Part shown: in pieces, positions 1 to 9,130 of the stretch
How the letters are laid out: every line of letters begins with the position of its first letter
How positions within the stretch are numbered: position 1 is the first letter of the stretch
Assembly (NCBI RefSeq): GCF_002154225.1
Contig: NZ_MTSE01000007.1
Location: 186,001 to 250,000 of the forward strand
DNA length: 64,000 nucleotides
From: Hymenobacter crusticola
Lineage (GTDB): Bacteria; Bacteroidota; Bacteroidia; Cytophagales; Hymenobacteraceae
Reading direction: 5' to 3'
Notes under the pieces: model-generated
What the model was told of the DNA's origin: nothing
Databases searched by the model: none
The model's input: only the letters and a program-made list of their open reading frames with translations
Program-made: the position numbers and the translations under genes

Positions 1-622
1 AAGTGTGAATGATGGCCGGACTATATTATTTGTTAGTCATGATATGAGCGCTATACAAAGACTATGCACTCAATCTATCTTGTTGAATAAAGGAGTAGTC
101 GGGTTCTCAGGCTATACTGGTAAAGTAATAGAGAAGTACTTAACGGAAAATCATCAAAGTGCTTCCTTGAAATGGAAATATAAAGGTGATATGTCGAAAG
201 TGTCCTTGAAACTTATTTCGGCTGAAATTAATGAAATATCTGCAGGAGAAAAGAATATTAGCATAGAAATTAGTTTGACTTATTTTCATAATTTAATCCA
301 TAAAGATTCATTTATAGCAGTTGATTTACACGATAGTAGAGAAAATGTATTGATGCAAGCGCTGCCAACTTTAGATAAATTCTTAAAATTTAGAAGTAAT
401 GAGTATTCTAACTATAAATTGTCTATTGAGTTACCTCCATTAATTCCTGGAGAGTATTTTGTGAGTTTTTGGGCAGGGTCTCATAACGATCAAACAATAG
501 ATTTTGAAAACGAGATTTTGCGTTTTGAGATTGTTGAATCACCAACTGAAGGTAGACTCTTTCCACACACAACAGACCACGGCTATGTTGTTCCATTCTC
601 AAGTATTGCTCCCAATAACTAA
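1..622 (+). CDS. Wzt-type polysaccharide ABC exporter ATPase, 3' part
   Basis: The gene is cut by the left window edge, and the frame is open to base 2. The visible part starts at the end of the nucleotide-binding domain: the run FVSHDM carries the H-loop histidine and is followed by the usual tail (LLNKG, then VIEKYL). About 150 residues of beta-rich sequence follow, as in the C-terminal carbohydrate-binding domain of Wzt proteins, ending in a typical HGYVVPFSS stretch. Wzt proteins power export of finished lipid-linked O-polysaccharide with the permease Wzm, and their C-terminal domain recognises the glycan. The glycosyltransferases downstream fit this role. The Walker A motif and the start lie outside the window. 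Confidence 0.85.
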   Translation, partial: SVNDGRTILFVSHDMSAIQRLCTQSILLNKGVVGFSGYTGKVIEKYLTENHQSASLKWKYKGDMSKVSLKLISAEINEISAGEKNISIEISLTYFHNLIHKDSFIAVDLHDSRENVLMQALPTLDKFLKFRSNEYSNYKLSIELPPLIPGEYFVSFWAGSHNDQTIDFENEILRFEIVESPTEGRLFPHTTDHGYVVPFSSIAPNN

Positions 623-658
623 AACATACGGAGTTTGTTTCTTCTAAGGATCAAAAAG

Positions 659-1513
659 ATGTCTACGCTTAAAATTGTGAAAAGAGTTAATAATCTCTTT
701 GCTGTATGGAGTTTAACAGATGCTTTTAGACTGGTAATAGGAAGTCGTCTGAGTAGCTTTAGAAATGATAGGTTTAGGAAATTAGTTAATGATAGAGATA
801 ATATTGAAGAGCTTAGGAATAGCAATTATAATGTTGTAAAAAATAATAACTACTTTACTGTTGAAGACGGTCTTAATAAAATATTTTGCAGAAGATTCTC
901 AAGTGACCTTGATGTTGTGAAACAAATTTTTGTTCAAGATGAATTTAAGGATTTGTTTAAAATAATCAATCAGAATAATATATGTGTGAACAGTATAATA
1001 GACGCTGGTGGCAATATTGGTTTGTCGACAATTAAATTTAGTAACGTATTTCCAAAATCAAAGATTATTACTATAGAACCAGATGCTGATAATTTTAAAG
1101 TCCTGCAGAAAAATGTTAAGGCAAATAACGTTTCAGCTATATTAATTAAAAAAGGGATATGGAATAAGTCATGTAAACTTTATTTTGACAGATCCTTTAG
1201 AGATGGTAAAGAATGGTCTATTTCTCTGACTGAAGAAGCCAATAGTTCGGATTTTGTGGAAGCAGTAAGTATTAATGATATAGTTAAAGATTATTCTTTA
1301 GAAGAGATAGATTTGTTAAAGATCGATATAGAAGGTGGAGAAAGGTTTATATTTAATGAAACTGGTTTTGGCTTAGAATTCCTGAAAATAACAAAAATTG
1401 TTGCAATTGAAATTCATGATGAGTATGATATAGAAAATAAAATATTAGATATTTTGAAAAAAGATTTTTCAATAAGTCGTAGTGGTGAATATGTTATCGG
1501 AGTTAGAAAATAA
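659..1513 (+). CDS. FkbM family SAM-dependent methyltransferase
   Basis: A 284-residue protein with a Rossmann-fold SAM site: IIDAGGNIGL near residues 113-122, an acidic loop (IEPD) after the next strand, and the FkbM signature KIDIEGGE near residue 218. FkbM-family enzymes methylate hydroxyl groups of small molecules or sugars, so O-methylation of the surface glycan is a reasonable inference here. I chose the ATG at 659, which has an AAGGA stretch about 8 bases upstream; an in-frame TTG at 635 is less likely. The gene is very AT-rich compared with the right half of the window, which suggests transfer. Confidence 0.85.
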   Translation: MSTLKIVKRVNNLFAVWSLTDAFRLVIGSRLSSFRNDRFRKLVNDRDNIEELRNSNYNVVKNNNYFTVEDGLNKIFCRRFSSDLDVVKQIFVQDEFKDLFKIINQNNICVNSIIDAGGNIGLSTIKFSNVFPKSKIITIEPDADNFKVLQKNVKANNVSAILIKKGIWNKSCKLYFDRSFRDGKEWSISLTEEANSSDFVEAVSINDIVKDYSLEEIDLLKIDIEGGERFIFNETGFGLEFLKITKIVAIEIHDEYDIENKILDILKKDFSISRSGEYVIGVRK

Positions 1514-1548
1514 TTGGGTGTAAATAAAATTTTAATACAATTGATTTT

Positions 1549-2559
1549 ATGAGAGGCGTTTCTGTAATAATCTGTTGCTATAACAGTGCTAAAAAGCTGC
1601 CTCAGACTCTAAAGCACCTAGCAGATCAGCAAGTAGACAGCAACGTTGAATGGGAGTTAATCATTGTAAATAATAACTCCAAAGATCAAACAGTAGCAGT
1701 AGTACAAGAAGAGTGGGCAAAGTATACCTCGTCTGTTACATGCACTATTGTTAATGAAAGTAAGCCCGGATTGTCTTTTGCAAGAGAAGCAGGGGTGAAT
1801 AAGGCTAGATATGATATACTAATTTTCTGTGATGATGATAATTGGTTAAATAGTAATTATGTGCAGACTGCTTATGGTATAATGCAGGACAACTCATACT
1901 TTGGCATTGTAGGGGGAAACAATACAGCAGTAGCAGAGAGTGACTTTCCCTCGTGGTTTGAGGAATTAAAATCAGAATATGCTTGTGGAACACAAGGTGA
2001 CAAAGATGGCGTCACGAAACGGTTCTATATATGGGGAGCAGGCATGGTAATAAGAAAAAAAATATTTGAAGAGCTTAAAGAGAAACAATTTACGTCACAG
2101 CTGTCAGATAGAAAAGGTGTAGAGTTGTCTTCTGGAGGAGATTCTGAAATATGCTTTGGAGCAATACTTCTTGGGTATGAACTTGCTTATTCATCCAAAC
2201 TTCAATTAAAACACTTTATGTCCTCTGATAGATTGCAGTGGTCATATGTAGTGAGATTGATGCTTGGACATGCTAAAGCATCATACAAATTAGCATATTA
2301 TTGGGACTTACTAGATAATAGAAACTATGACAAAAAGTGGAGCACTAGCCTCTTCAAAAGAAGCAAGATGTTCCTAGAGAAAGAAGGTGTTTATAGTATA
2401 TACCATTATTTAAAATCTCATAAAAAGGTAACTGATAAGTTTAGCTTGTCATATATGGTAAGATTGCAGTCATGGGTTGAACATATGGAAATGTATGATA
2501 AATATGATGATTTTATAAATTATTTAGAAAACTTGAAAAAAATTCGTGTAAAAAAATAG
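1549..2559 (+). CDS. GT2 family glycosyltransferase
   Basis: A 336-residue GT-A fold transferase. The N-terminal strand VSVIICCYN is followed by IIVNNNSKDQT for nucleotide-sugar binding, the DDD metal-binding motif at residues 95-97 (CDDDNW), and an acceptor-side segment WGAGMV further on. It has no membrane segment and should act on the cytoplasmic face of the inner membrane. The same WGAGM and DDDNW motifs occur in the transferase at 6989-8047, so the two are paralogues of one subfamily. It follows the FkbM gene by 35 bases and is AT-rich. Donor and acceptor sugars cannot be read from sequence. Confidence 0.87.
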   Translation: MRGVSVIICCYNSAKKLPQTLKHLADQQVDSNVEWELIIVNNNSKDQTVAVVQEEWAKYTSSVTCTIVNESKPGLSFAREAGVNKARYDILIFCDDDNWLNSNYVQTAYGIMQDNSYFGIVGGNNTAVAESDFPSWFEELKSEYACGTQGDKDGVTKRFYIWGAGMVIRKKIFEELKEKQFTSQLSDRKGVELSSGGDSEICFGAILLGYELAYSSKLQLKHFMSSDRLQWSYVVRLMLGHAKASYKLAYYWDLLDNRNYDKKWSTSLFKRSKMFLEKEGVYSIYHYLKSHKKVTDKFSLSYMVRLQSWVEHMEMYDKYDDFINYLENLKKIRVKK

Positions 2560-2603
2560 TAAAAAGATTGATGCTAACTATTATTGATCTTATTCAAAAT
2601 TAA

Positions 2604-2753
2604 ACTCGTTCCAATAATATAAAATATACTATACTTGAAGGAGAGCATCTGCCTATAGTTGGTGATAAAACTGCATTATATTTCAAGCATAACGGTGTAT
2701 CAACGATACTAGCAGATCATTTAGCTATGACACACTTTGTTATTTGTATTTAA
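2604..2753 (+). pseudogene. Possible remnant of a GT4 glycosyltransferase C-terminus
   Basis: This 50-codon stretch has no good start but reads in frame as LPIVGDKTALYF followed by a short helix-like tail and a stop. The pattern resembles the C-terminal segment of GT4 glycosyltransferases (LPEVVGDAALYFDP in many members). It lies in the 273-base gap between two GT2 genes, so a decayed transferase is plausible. The match is short, and chance cannot be excluded. Confidence 0.3.
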
Positions 2754-2832
2754 TTATTTTTCATTTTGTTATGCTATTTTGCAGAATTGCATCTAATTTT
2801 GTTTTGCTATCTACCCTAACTGTTTTTCTTGT

Positions 2833-3702
2833 ATGAGTACACTGCCATTAATATCAATAGTTACACCGAATTTTAATGGCGGTGAGTACTTAGAATCAAC
2901 AATTTTATCGGTACTAGAGCAAAGTTATCCTAATCTTGAGTATATAATAATTGATGGTGGTAGCACAGATAACTCTATTGAAATAATAAAAAAGTATGAA
3001 AGTAGAATATCGTTTTGGGTAAGTGAGCCTGATCATGGTTTATACGACGCTATACAAAAAGGCTTTGATAAAGCGTCTGGTGATATAATGGCTTGGATAA
3101 ACTCGGACGATATGTATCATGCTAAAGCATTTTTTACAGTAGCCGAAATATTTTCTTCTTTTAAAAATGTGCATTGGTTACAAGGTATTCCGACCACATT
3201 TGATGAGTATGGAAGAACTGTTGCCTGTGCTAGTTTACAAAGGTGGTCTAAGTACAATTATTATATATTTAACTATGAGTGGATACAGCAGGAATCTGTG
3301 TTTTGGAGTAAAGAATTATGGAATAAGTCTGGGAGAAAAATGAATACCAATCTAAGATTAGCTGGAGACTTGGAATTATGGCTAAGATTTTTTCGTTATG
3401 AGAAACTCTATGTGACACCAGCTTTAATAGGTGGATTTAGACAAAGATCAAAAAATCAATTGTCCTTAGATTCACTGAATGAATATAGAGGGGAAGCAGA
3501 TAGCTTGATAAAATCTGAGGAGTTAAGTAAATTGGACAAAAGAATAATAATTTTGTATAATATTTTAAGTAAGGTTGCGAATTTTATTCGCAAGTCTAGA
3601 ATATTTAATGTTGATTTTATTGTAAATTATTATGAAAGAAAATATTTTCATTATCCTTCTGTTATAAATTTTGATAGGATTTATCAGAAATTTAAAATTT
3701 AA
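2833..3702 (+). CDS. GT2 family glycosyltransferase
   Basis: A 289-residue GT-A transferase: SIVTPNFNGG at the N-terminus, IIDGGSTDNS at about 38-48, and the metal-binding NSDD at residues 90-93. The context GDIMAWINSDD is shared with the next gene (3805-4887), marking the two as related. It is AT-rich, soluble, and preceded by an AT-rich gap with no clear ribosome-binding site. The likely role is adding one sugar to the surface glycan; its specificity is unknown. Confidence 0.87.
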   Translation: MSTLPLISIVTPNFNGGEYLESTILSVLEQSYPNLEYIIIDGGSTDNSIEIIKKYESRISFWVSEPDHGLYDAIQKGFDKASGDIMAWINSDDMYHAKAFFTVAEIFSSFKNVHWLQGIPTTFDEYGRTVACASLQRWSKYNYYIFNYEWIQQESVFWSKELWNKSGRKMNTNLRLAGDLELWLRFFRYEKLYVTPALIGGFRQRSKNQLSLDSLNEYRGEADSLIKSEELSKLDKRIIILYNILSKVANFIRKSRIFNVDFIVNYYERKYFHYPSVINFDRIYQKFKI

Positions 3703-3804
3703 CTTTTTTATCGCTTAACAAAATAAATTTTGGAAGGACTGATACTGAAATATAGCTTAAGATCATAGTTGTCTTGGTTTAGTGTTCGTTTTTAATAAGA
3801 AGTC

Positions 3805-4887
3805 ATGAAGTTAGTTGATAATACCCTTTTTCCTGAAATACATGGAAAGGAAGGTTGGCCATGGATGGCTGCTGGCGTAGCGATTTCTGCAATAACTAAA
3901 GAACTGCCTAAGATTTCTATAATCACACCTAGCTACAATCAAGGTCGGTATTTAGAAGAGACAATACGGTCTATTGTGTTGCAAAACTATCCTAATTATG
4001 AGATAATAATAATTGATGCAGGTAGTACCGACAGTACATTGGATGTGATTCATAAATATGAGCCCTGGATCACCTATTGGGTAAGCGAAAAAGACAGAGG
4101 CCAAAGTCACGCAATTCGCAAAGGCTTACAGATTGCTACGGGTGATATTGTCAATTGGATTAACAGTGATGATATAGTAGCTCCTGGTGCATTTTATGCT
4201 ATTGCCAATGAGTTGGATTTGTCAAATAAAGATGTTCTGTGCGGCTATTGTGATTACTTTAAAGGTGAGTTAGAGAACTTAGATTTACGTAATATGCGAA
4301 TGGGGTTATCGAGTACAGTTGGAGATACTATCTTAAGCCATAAAATAAATCAACCTTCTACGTTCTTCAAAGCTTCAGTAATAAAGGAGCTAGATATAGA
4401 TGAACAATTTCATTATACTATGGATCTTGATCTATGGTATCGTTATTTGTTAAAGACTGGACAGGATAGAGTATCGTTTTCGGATAAGCTCTTGACGTAT
4501 TTTCGTTTGCATGAGACTTCCAAATCGGTAGCGGAAAATATGCGTTTTGAAGAAGATATTCGCAAGGTGTTTTACAATATAGTGTTAAGTATTGATAATA
4601 CTCCTTCATTACTTAACTTCATGAGACGTAATATATTGGACTTTAAGAAATTTAGCCCTACAAAATATCCTGTAAACATCCCAGTGGCAGAGTTAGATTC
4701 GTTCATGCGCTATTTCGCATGGCAAGCTGTACAGTATTACAATGAGATGAAGGATTTCGCTTCTGCTGGCGCGTGTTTAGCTGTCGTTCGTAGAAGTAGA
4801 CATCCTCTTAATGCTACATTAGCTCGGCAAATAGTTAAGCATAATATTCTGCCTAAATTTTTGCTTCGGTGGTTTACCCGTTCTTAG
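3805..4887 (+). CDS. GT2 family glycosyltransferase
   Basis: A 360-residue GT2 protein with a roughly 30-residue N-terminal extension (EIHGKEGWPW) before the first strand SIITPSYNQG. DAGSTDST lies near residues 71-78 and the metal site NSDD at 120-123. Closest in the window is the preceding GT2 (2833-3702). The extra C-terminal 80 residues after the catalytic domain include a helical segment and probably complete the acceptor site. It ends 16 bases before the next GT2 gene, consistent with one transcript. Confidence 0.87.
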   Translation: MKLVDNTLFPEIHGKEGWPWMAAGVAISAITKELPKISIITPSYNQGRYLEETIRSIVLQNYPNYEIIIIDAGSTDSTLDVIHKYEPWITYWVSEKDRGQSHAIRKGLQIATGDIVNWINSDDIVAPGAFYAIANELDLSNKDVLCGYCDYFKGELENLDLRNMRMGLSSTVGDTILSHKINQPSTFFKASVIKELDIDEQFHYTMDLDLWYRYLLKTGQDRVSFSDKLLTYFRLHETSKSVAENMRFEEDIRKVFYNIVLSIDNTPSLLNFMRRNILDFKKFSPTKYPVNIPVAELDSFMRYFAWQAVQYYNEMKDFASAGACLAVVRRSRHPLNATLARQIVKHNILPKFLLRWFTRS

Positions 4888-4903
4888 CTGAGTTGTTCAA
4901 ATA

Positions 4904-5845
4904 ATGGAGTTAATCAGCATTATTATTCCTTGTTTTAACTATGGTTGGGCTTTAGCTGAGACATTATCGTCAGTACTAGCCCAAACTTATCAGCAATGGG
5001 AGTGTATTGTGGTGAATGATGGTTCACAGGATGATACAGAGCAGGTTGCCCGTAGCTTTATTAAGCGTGACAAAAGGTTTAAGTATATATATCAGACCAA
5101 TACAGGAGTATCTCGGGCCCGCAATAATGGTCTGCAACACGCGCGAGGAACGTACATCCAGTTTTTAGACGCTGATGATTTACTGGCTGATCGAAAGCTT
5201 GAGGTTCACTTAAATTATTTATTGCAGAATCCACAAGTTGATTTAGTTTATGGGCCAGTAAAGTACTTTGACAATGGCTGCTTTGGCTCATTTAGAGAGT
5301 CACTAGATAAATCACTTATTCCTTGGATGCCCAAGGTAAGTGGGAAGGGGTATGGTATACTCTTTCGCTTAGTGAAAAGTAATATTATGGTAATTCAATC
5401 ACCCTTGATAAAGAAAGCTTCTTTGGATAAGACGGGCCACTTCAAAGAAGGAATGCGTTATAATGAAGATTGGTATTTATGGATAAAGTTTGCACTAGCT
5501 GGCATGCACATGGTCTATGATGATGCAGTAGAAGGTCTTTCCTACGTACGCGTACACGAAACAAGTGCTAGCTACGATAACATCAAAATGGTAATAGGCG
5601 AGCGGGAAATGCGCTTGCTACTAAGAACTGATCTTGCTTCCAAAATTTATGTTGATATAGCTCAATATAATATGGATAGGTTGATTGAGCTAAGTCAACG
5701 CTTAGGGAGCATGTATTTCAATGATAAGAAATTTAGAAAAGGAATAGAGCTCTTTCTTTATAATGCCCGTGTTACAGGTAGTTATCTAGAAAATCTGAAG
5801 CACATACTACATTACCTTAAAAGGGGTTTAATAAATTTAATTTAG
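4904..5845 (+). CDS. GT2 family glycosyltransferase
   Basis: A 313-residue GT-A transferase with SIIIPCFNYG at the N-terminus, VVNDGSQDDT near 36-45, the motif SRARNNG near 70, and the metal-binding DADD at 89-92. The SRARNNG plus FLDADD combination recurs in 8080-9021 and, with changes, in 12583-13467, so these form one paralogue set. It lies in a tight run with 16 bases upstream and 21 downstream. It probably transfers one sugar of the O-polysaccharide repeat; donor unknown. Confidence 0.88.
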   Translation: MELISIIIPCFNYGWALAETLSSVLAQTYQQWECIVVNDGSQDDTEQVARSFIKRDKRFKYIYQTNTGVSRARNNGLQHARGTYIQFLDADDLLADRKLEVHLNYLLQNPQVDLVYGPVKYFDNGCFGSFRESLDKSLIPWMPKVSGKGYGILFRLVKSNIMVIQSPLIKKASLDKTGHFKEGMRYNEDWYLWIKFALAGMHMVYDDAVEGLSYVRVHETSASYDNIKMVIGEREMRLLLRTDLASKIYVDIAQYNMDRLIELSQRLGSMYFNDKKFRKGIELFLYNARVTGSYLENLKHILHYLKRGLINLI

Positions 5846-5866
5846 CTTATTTATGAGAGCATAAGC

Positions 5867-6985
5867 ATGAGAATAGCATTTGTTTCGTTGCTAAGAGTGC
5901 TTCCCTGGGGTGGAAGTGAGGAACTATGGTTCAGAACTGCCAAACTCGCACTAGCAGAAGGGCACGAAGTCTACTCTCTCACTCAACAATGGGAAGCTAT
6001 TCCTGGTAAGATTGCTGAACTGGCAAAAGCAGGGGCTGATACAACATTCTATCAAAGGGCGAACTACTCTTTATTAGATAGAATTAAAATAAAAGCTAGG
6101 TTGCAGAAAAGTGTCGCGAATGTGATACCTGCAGTCGATGCTGATGTTTACGTCATGTCTAGCGGAACGGTACTGGATTGCCTAGCTCAAGCTGACATTG
6201 TAAACGCTGTTACGAAGACTGGGAAGCCTTATCTTATCATCAACCAGCACAACTTTGAGAACGGTAATATTCCTACTCTAGAGCAGGTAGAGTACGTTGT
6301 TCGCTATTTCAGCGGAGCAAGCAAAAACTTCTTTGTTGCAGAGAGAAATTTGGAGAGCGCCGAGCGGCAACTCGCGTGTCTTATTCCTAACACGCAGGTT
6401 GTAAGTAATCCTATTAATATTACAACGCCAGCTATAAAACCCTTTCCTGCTTCAGAAACGTTGTTGATGGCCTGCGTCGCCAGATTCGATTGTGCCTTCA
6501 AAGGGCAGGATATTTTGCTAGAGGCTTTAGCAAGCAGTACTTGGAAGAATAGGGCTTACCATCTTAAGCTATATGGTTCAGGTCCTCACCTTAGGCATAT
6601 TGAAAAGCTTATTGGGCTCTACGAGCTTCGGGATAAAGTAACCATAGTAGGCCAGGTCAGCGATATAGACCAGATATGGGAGACAAACCAGGTTTTGGTT
6701 TTACCCTCACTGAGTGAGGGCACACCGCTGGCACTTGTGGAAGCAATGCTGTCTGGCCGGGCTGCTCTAGCCACCGACGTGGGAGACAGTGGACGCTACG
6801 TTATTAGTGCTAAAACAGGGTTCCTAGCCGATGTGGCTTCCGTGAAATGCCTGACGCAGTGCCTGGAGGATCTTTGGAATAATAAGGCTAACCTTGAGGG
6901 AATGGGCAGAGATGCCTTCCACCATGCTGTAAGCATCACTGACATTCGCCCCGAAGAAACCTTATTGAAGTTCATCACTGAGTAG
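5867..6985 (+). CDS. GT4 family glycosyltransferase
   Basis: A 372-residue GT-B fold enzyme. The N-terminal Rossmann domain starts AFVSLLRVLPWGGSEE, with the glycine-rich loop used for acceptor binding. The C-terminal donor domain contains ACVARFDCAFKGQD and the E-x7-E motif EGTPLALVE followed by a GRAALATDVG loop, hallmarks of retaining GT4 enzymes. It ends 3 bases before the next gene, so translation is probably coupled. Its base composition is closer to the genome average than that of the first five genes. Confidence 0.87.
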   Translation: MRIAFVSLLRVLPWGGSEELWFRTAKLALAEGHEVYSLTQQWEAIPGKIAELAKAGADTTFYQRANYSLLDRIKIKARLQKSVANVIPAVDADVYVMSSGTVLDCLAQADIVNAVTKTGKPYLIINQHNFENGNIPTLEQVEYVVRYFSGASKNFFVAERNLESAERQLACLIPNTQVVSNPINITTPAIKPFPASETLLMACVARFDCAFKGQDILLEALASSTWKNRAYHLKLYGSGPHLRHIEKLIGLYELRDKVTIVGQVSDIDQIWETNQVLVLPSLSEGTPLALVEAMLSGRAALATDVGDSGRYVISAKTGFLADVASVKCLTQCLEDLWNNKANLEGMGRDAFHHAVSITDIRPEETLLKFITE

Positions 6986-6988
6986 AAA

Positions 6989-8047
6989 ATGCTTCAGGTA
7001 GTGTCAAACGGTTTTTCTATTGTGTTATGCACCTATAATGGTTATAACCGTTTAAAGCCAACTTTAGAGCATCTTGCTGCTTTACAGCTGCCTGTTGGTC
7101 ATAATGTGGAGCTTCTGCTGATTGATAATGGGTCAACTGATCAGACCGAAGTTTTTGCTAAACAAGTTTGGGGACAGTTAGGTGCTCCCTATCCCCTGAT
7201 CGTTTTACCAGAGAGCAGAGCCGGCAAGGGGTATGCAGTCGAGACAGGGTATGACGCTGCTAGCTACTCCTACATTTTGACAGTCGACGATGACAACTGG
7301 CTCGACTCACAGTACCTGGTGCAAGCCATCGATTTGTTTTCTGCTCATCCTGACGTGGGTATTCTTCAAGGGATGAGTGAGGGGGTATTTGAAGTTGCCC
7401 CTCCTACCTGGGTAAAGGAGAATGAACTATACTTCATCATTGGCTCCCCCGTGGAAAAGGCAGGGTATTACCCCAAGAATAATTTTGATGTTTGGGGAGC
7501 GGGAATGGTATTTAAGCGGCAGGATTGGGTCTATCTACGCCAAAACGGTTTCGCATTTCTGACTAGCAAGCTAGCAGGGAAGGCTGCTGGAGAGGATACT
7601 GAGTTAGCGCTAGCCTTAATTATTCTGGGTCGCAAGGCTTACTATTCCCCAGGCCTCAAGTATCGGCACTTCATGCCGGTTGAAAGAATTACCTGGAACA
7701 AACTTAAAAGTAACTTTGAGGTGCTAGGGTATGTAAGCTACTTTATGGCGCTTTACAAAGTAGCAGTAAAAGCGAACAGAGAGCATAAGATAGTACGAAA
7801 GTACACCGCTCAAAAGCAGGTGCTATCTGCGATTCTGAAGTATGGATCGTACATGACAACGAAGCAGCACCTGGCATACTGGCTGAAGCCGAGAGAAGAG
7901 CATTATCAATTGATGCTTGCAAAGTTTTACTCTCAGCTGAAGTGGTATTATCAATTGTCAAATCATATAATGCGGGATGTCAGCCATATTCAAAAGTGGA
8001 TGGTGCCTTTGTTAGATGAAAATAAGGATTTCGACTGGCCTTGGTAA
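6989..8047 (+). CDS. GT2 family glycosyltransferase
   Basis: A 352-residue GT2 protein: SIVLCTYNGYN at the N-terminus, LIDNGSTDQT near 44-53, and the metal site DDDNW at about 100-104. The later WGAGMVFKR and EDTELA segments match its paralogue at 1549-2559. The C-terminal 100 residues are helical and basic, which suggests peripheral membrane contact. The start ATG lies 3 bases after the stop of the GT4 gene upstream, so the pair is co-translated. Confidence 0.88.
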   Translation: MLQVVSNGFSIVLCTYNGYNRLKPTLEHLAALQLPVGHNVELLLIDNGSTDQTEVFAKQVWGQLGAPYPLIVLPESRAGKGYAVETGYDAASYSYILTVDDDNWLDSQYLVQAIDLFSAHPDVGILQGMSEGVFEVAPPTWVKENELYFIIGSPVEKAGYYPKNNFDVWGAGMVFKRQDWVYLRQNGFAFLTSKLAGKAAGEDTELALALIILGRKAYYSPGLKYRHFMPVERITWNKLKSNFEVLGYVSYFMALYKVAVKANREHKIVRKYTAQKQVLSAILKYGSYMTTKQHLAYWLKPREEHYQLMLAKFYSQLKWYYQLSNHIMRDVSHIQKWMVPLLDENKDFDWPW

Positions 8048-8079
8048 AAAGAAGTTGTCTGTTCTCTGCTGCTGTCTGA

Positions 8080-9021
8080 ATGAGCACACTAGTATCCGTC
8101 ATTATGCCCGCTTACAATGCGGGGCATTATATTGCTCAGTCGATTGAAAGTGTACTGGCGCAGCTATATACCCACTGGGAGTTAATCGTAGTGGATGATG
8201 GATCCACGGATGCCACCCGCACCATAGTAGAAGAATATTGCCACCAAGACCCACGCATCAAATACGTATACCAGACAAATGCCCGCCAAGGACGGGCTCG
8301 TAACAATGGTATTGCTAAGGCATCGGGTGAGTATATCGCCTTCTTGGACGCAGACGATTTGTGGCTGCCAACCAAGCTAAGTGTCCAGGTGCAAGCGCTA
8401 GAGGCAGAGGAAGCTGATTTGGTATTCTCGAATACCTACGTCTTTCATGATGAGCTAACACTTAATGATTCAACCAAGACGATGCAGTCAGTTCCTGGGC
8501 TCTACGTCGGAGAAGCAGGATTACAGGTGCTGTTGCAGTATAACAGTATCCCTATTCTGACGGTGCTAGCTACGCGTAGCGCAATTGAGCGTGCGGGTGG
8601 CTTTACCGAACTACTTCCTATTCAAAATGCTGAGGATTATCATTTATGGCTGAAGATGCTGCTGACAGGCAGTAAGCTGGTATGCATACCCGGCATCTAT
8701 TCAGCTTATCGCGAGCATGGCGCTTCCGTATCTAGCACAAATACAGGTCGTTTTAATTTAACCCAGGCAGTTGAGGCGCTATCCGATTTGTACTTTGCTT
8801 ATCCTGCCAAGCGCCAGCTGCTAAAAGCCGGTTTAGTGTTCAATATCAAGAGAAGTCTGGATCAGCTTACCTTAGATGATCCGAAGTTCCCCTTTGTCAT
8901 AGCTACCTACCTCCGTGCTTCCGATAAGCGTAAGTTCGGAGTTGTGTTCTCGTTACTGGAGCTAGCAAAGCTACGGCGGCTATCCCTGAAGGCGCTGTAT
9001 TTCGTGCTGAACTATCTGTAA
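8080..9021 (+). CDS. GT2 family glycosyltransferase
   Basis: A 313-residue GT-A transferase with SVIMPAYNAG, VVDDGSTDAT near 37-46, GRARNNG near 71, and DADD at 90-93. It has the same length as, and the same motif spacing as, 4904-5845, which points to duplication and divergence. A 106-base gap with a promoter-like box follows, so this may be the last gene of one transcript. The substrate is unknown. Confidence 0.88.
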   Translation: MSTLVSVIMPAYNAGHYIAQSIESVLAQLYTHWELIVVDDGSTDATRTIVEEYCHQDPRIKYVYQTNARQGRARNNGIAKASGEYIAFLDADDLWLPTKLSVQVQALEAEEADLVFSNTYVFHDELTLNDSTKTMQSVPGLYVGEAGLQVLLQYNSIPILTVLATRSAIERAGGFTELLPIQNAEDYHLWLKMLLTGSKLVCIPGIYSAYREHGASVSSTNTGRFNLTQAVEALSDLYFAYPAKRQLLKAGLVFNIKRSLDQLTLDDPKFPFVIATYLRASDKRKFGVVFSLLELAKLRRLSLKALYFVLNYL

Positions 9022-9103
9022 ACAGCCAGGGGCTTAGCCTAACAAGTGTGAGGCTAGCGCATCAGAGTAGGGAGGGAAAGCACCAGGACACAATGCTTCC
9101 CTG

Positions 9104-9111
9104 TATCTTTG
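9104..9111 (+). promoter_or_regulatory. Candidate -7 promoter box
   Basis: TATCTTTG matches the Bacteroidota -7 consensus TAnnTTTG and sits 19 bases before the ATG at 9131, in the first sizeable gap within the transferase run. No good TTG -33 element is at the expected distance, so the call rests on one box and position. Confidence 0.4.
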
Positions 9112-9130
9112 CAGGAAAGTGTAAGGGTTG

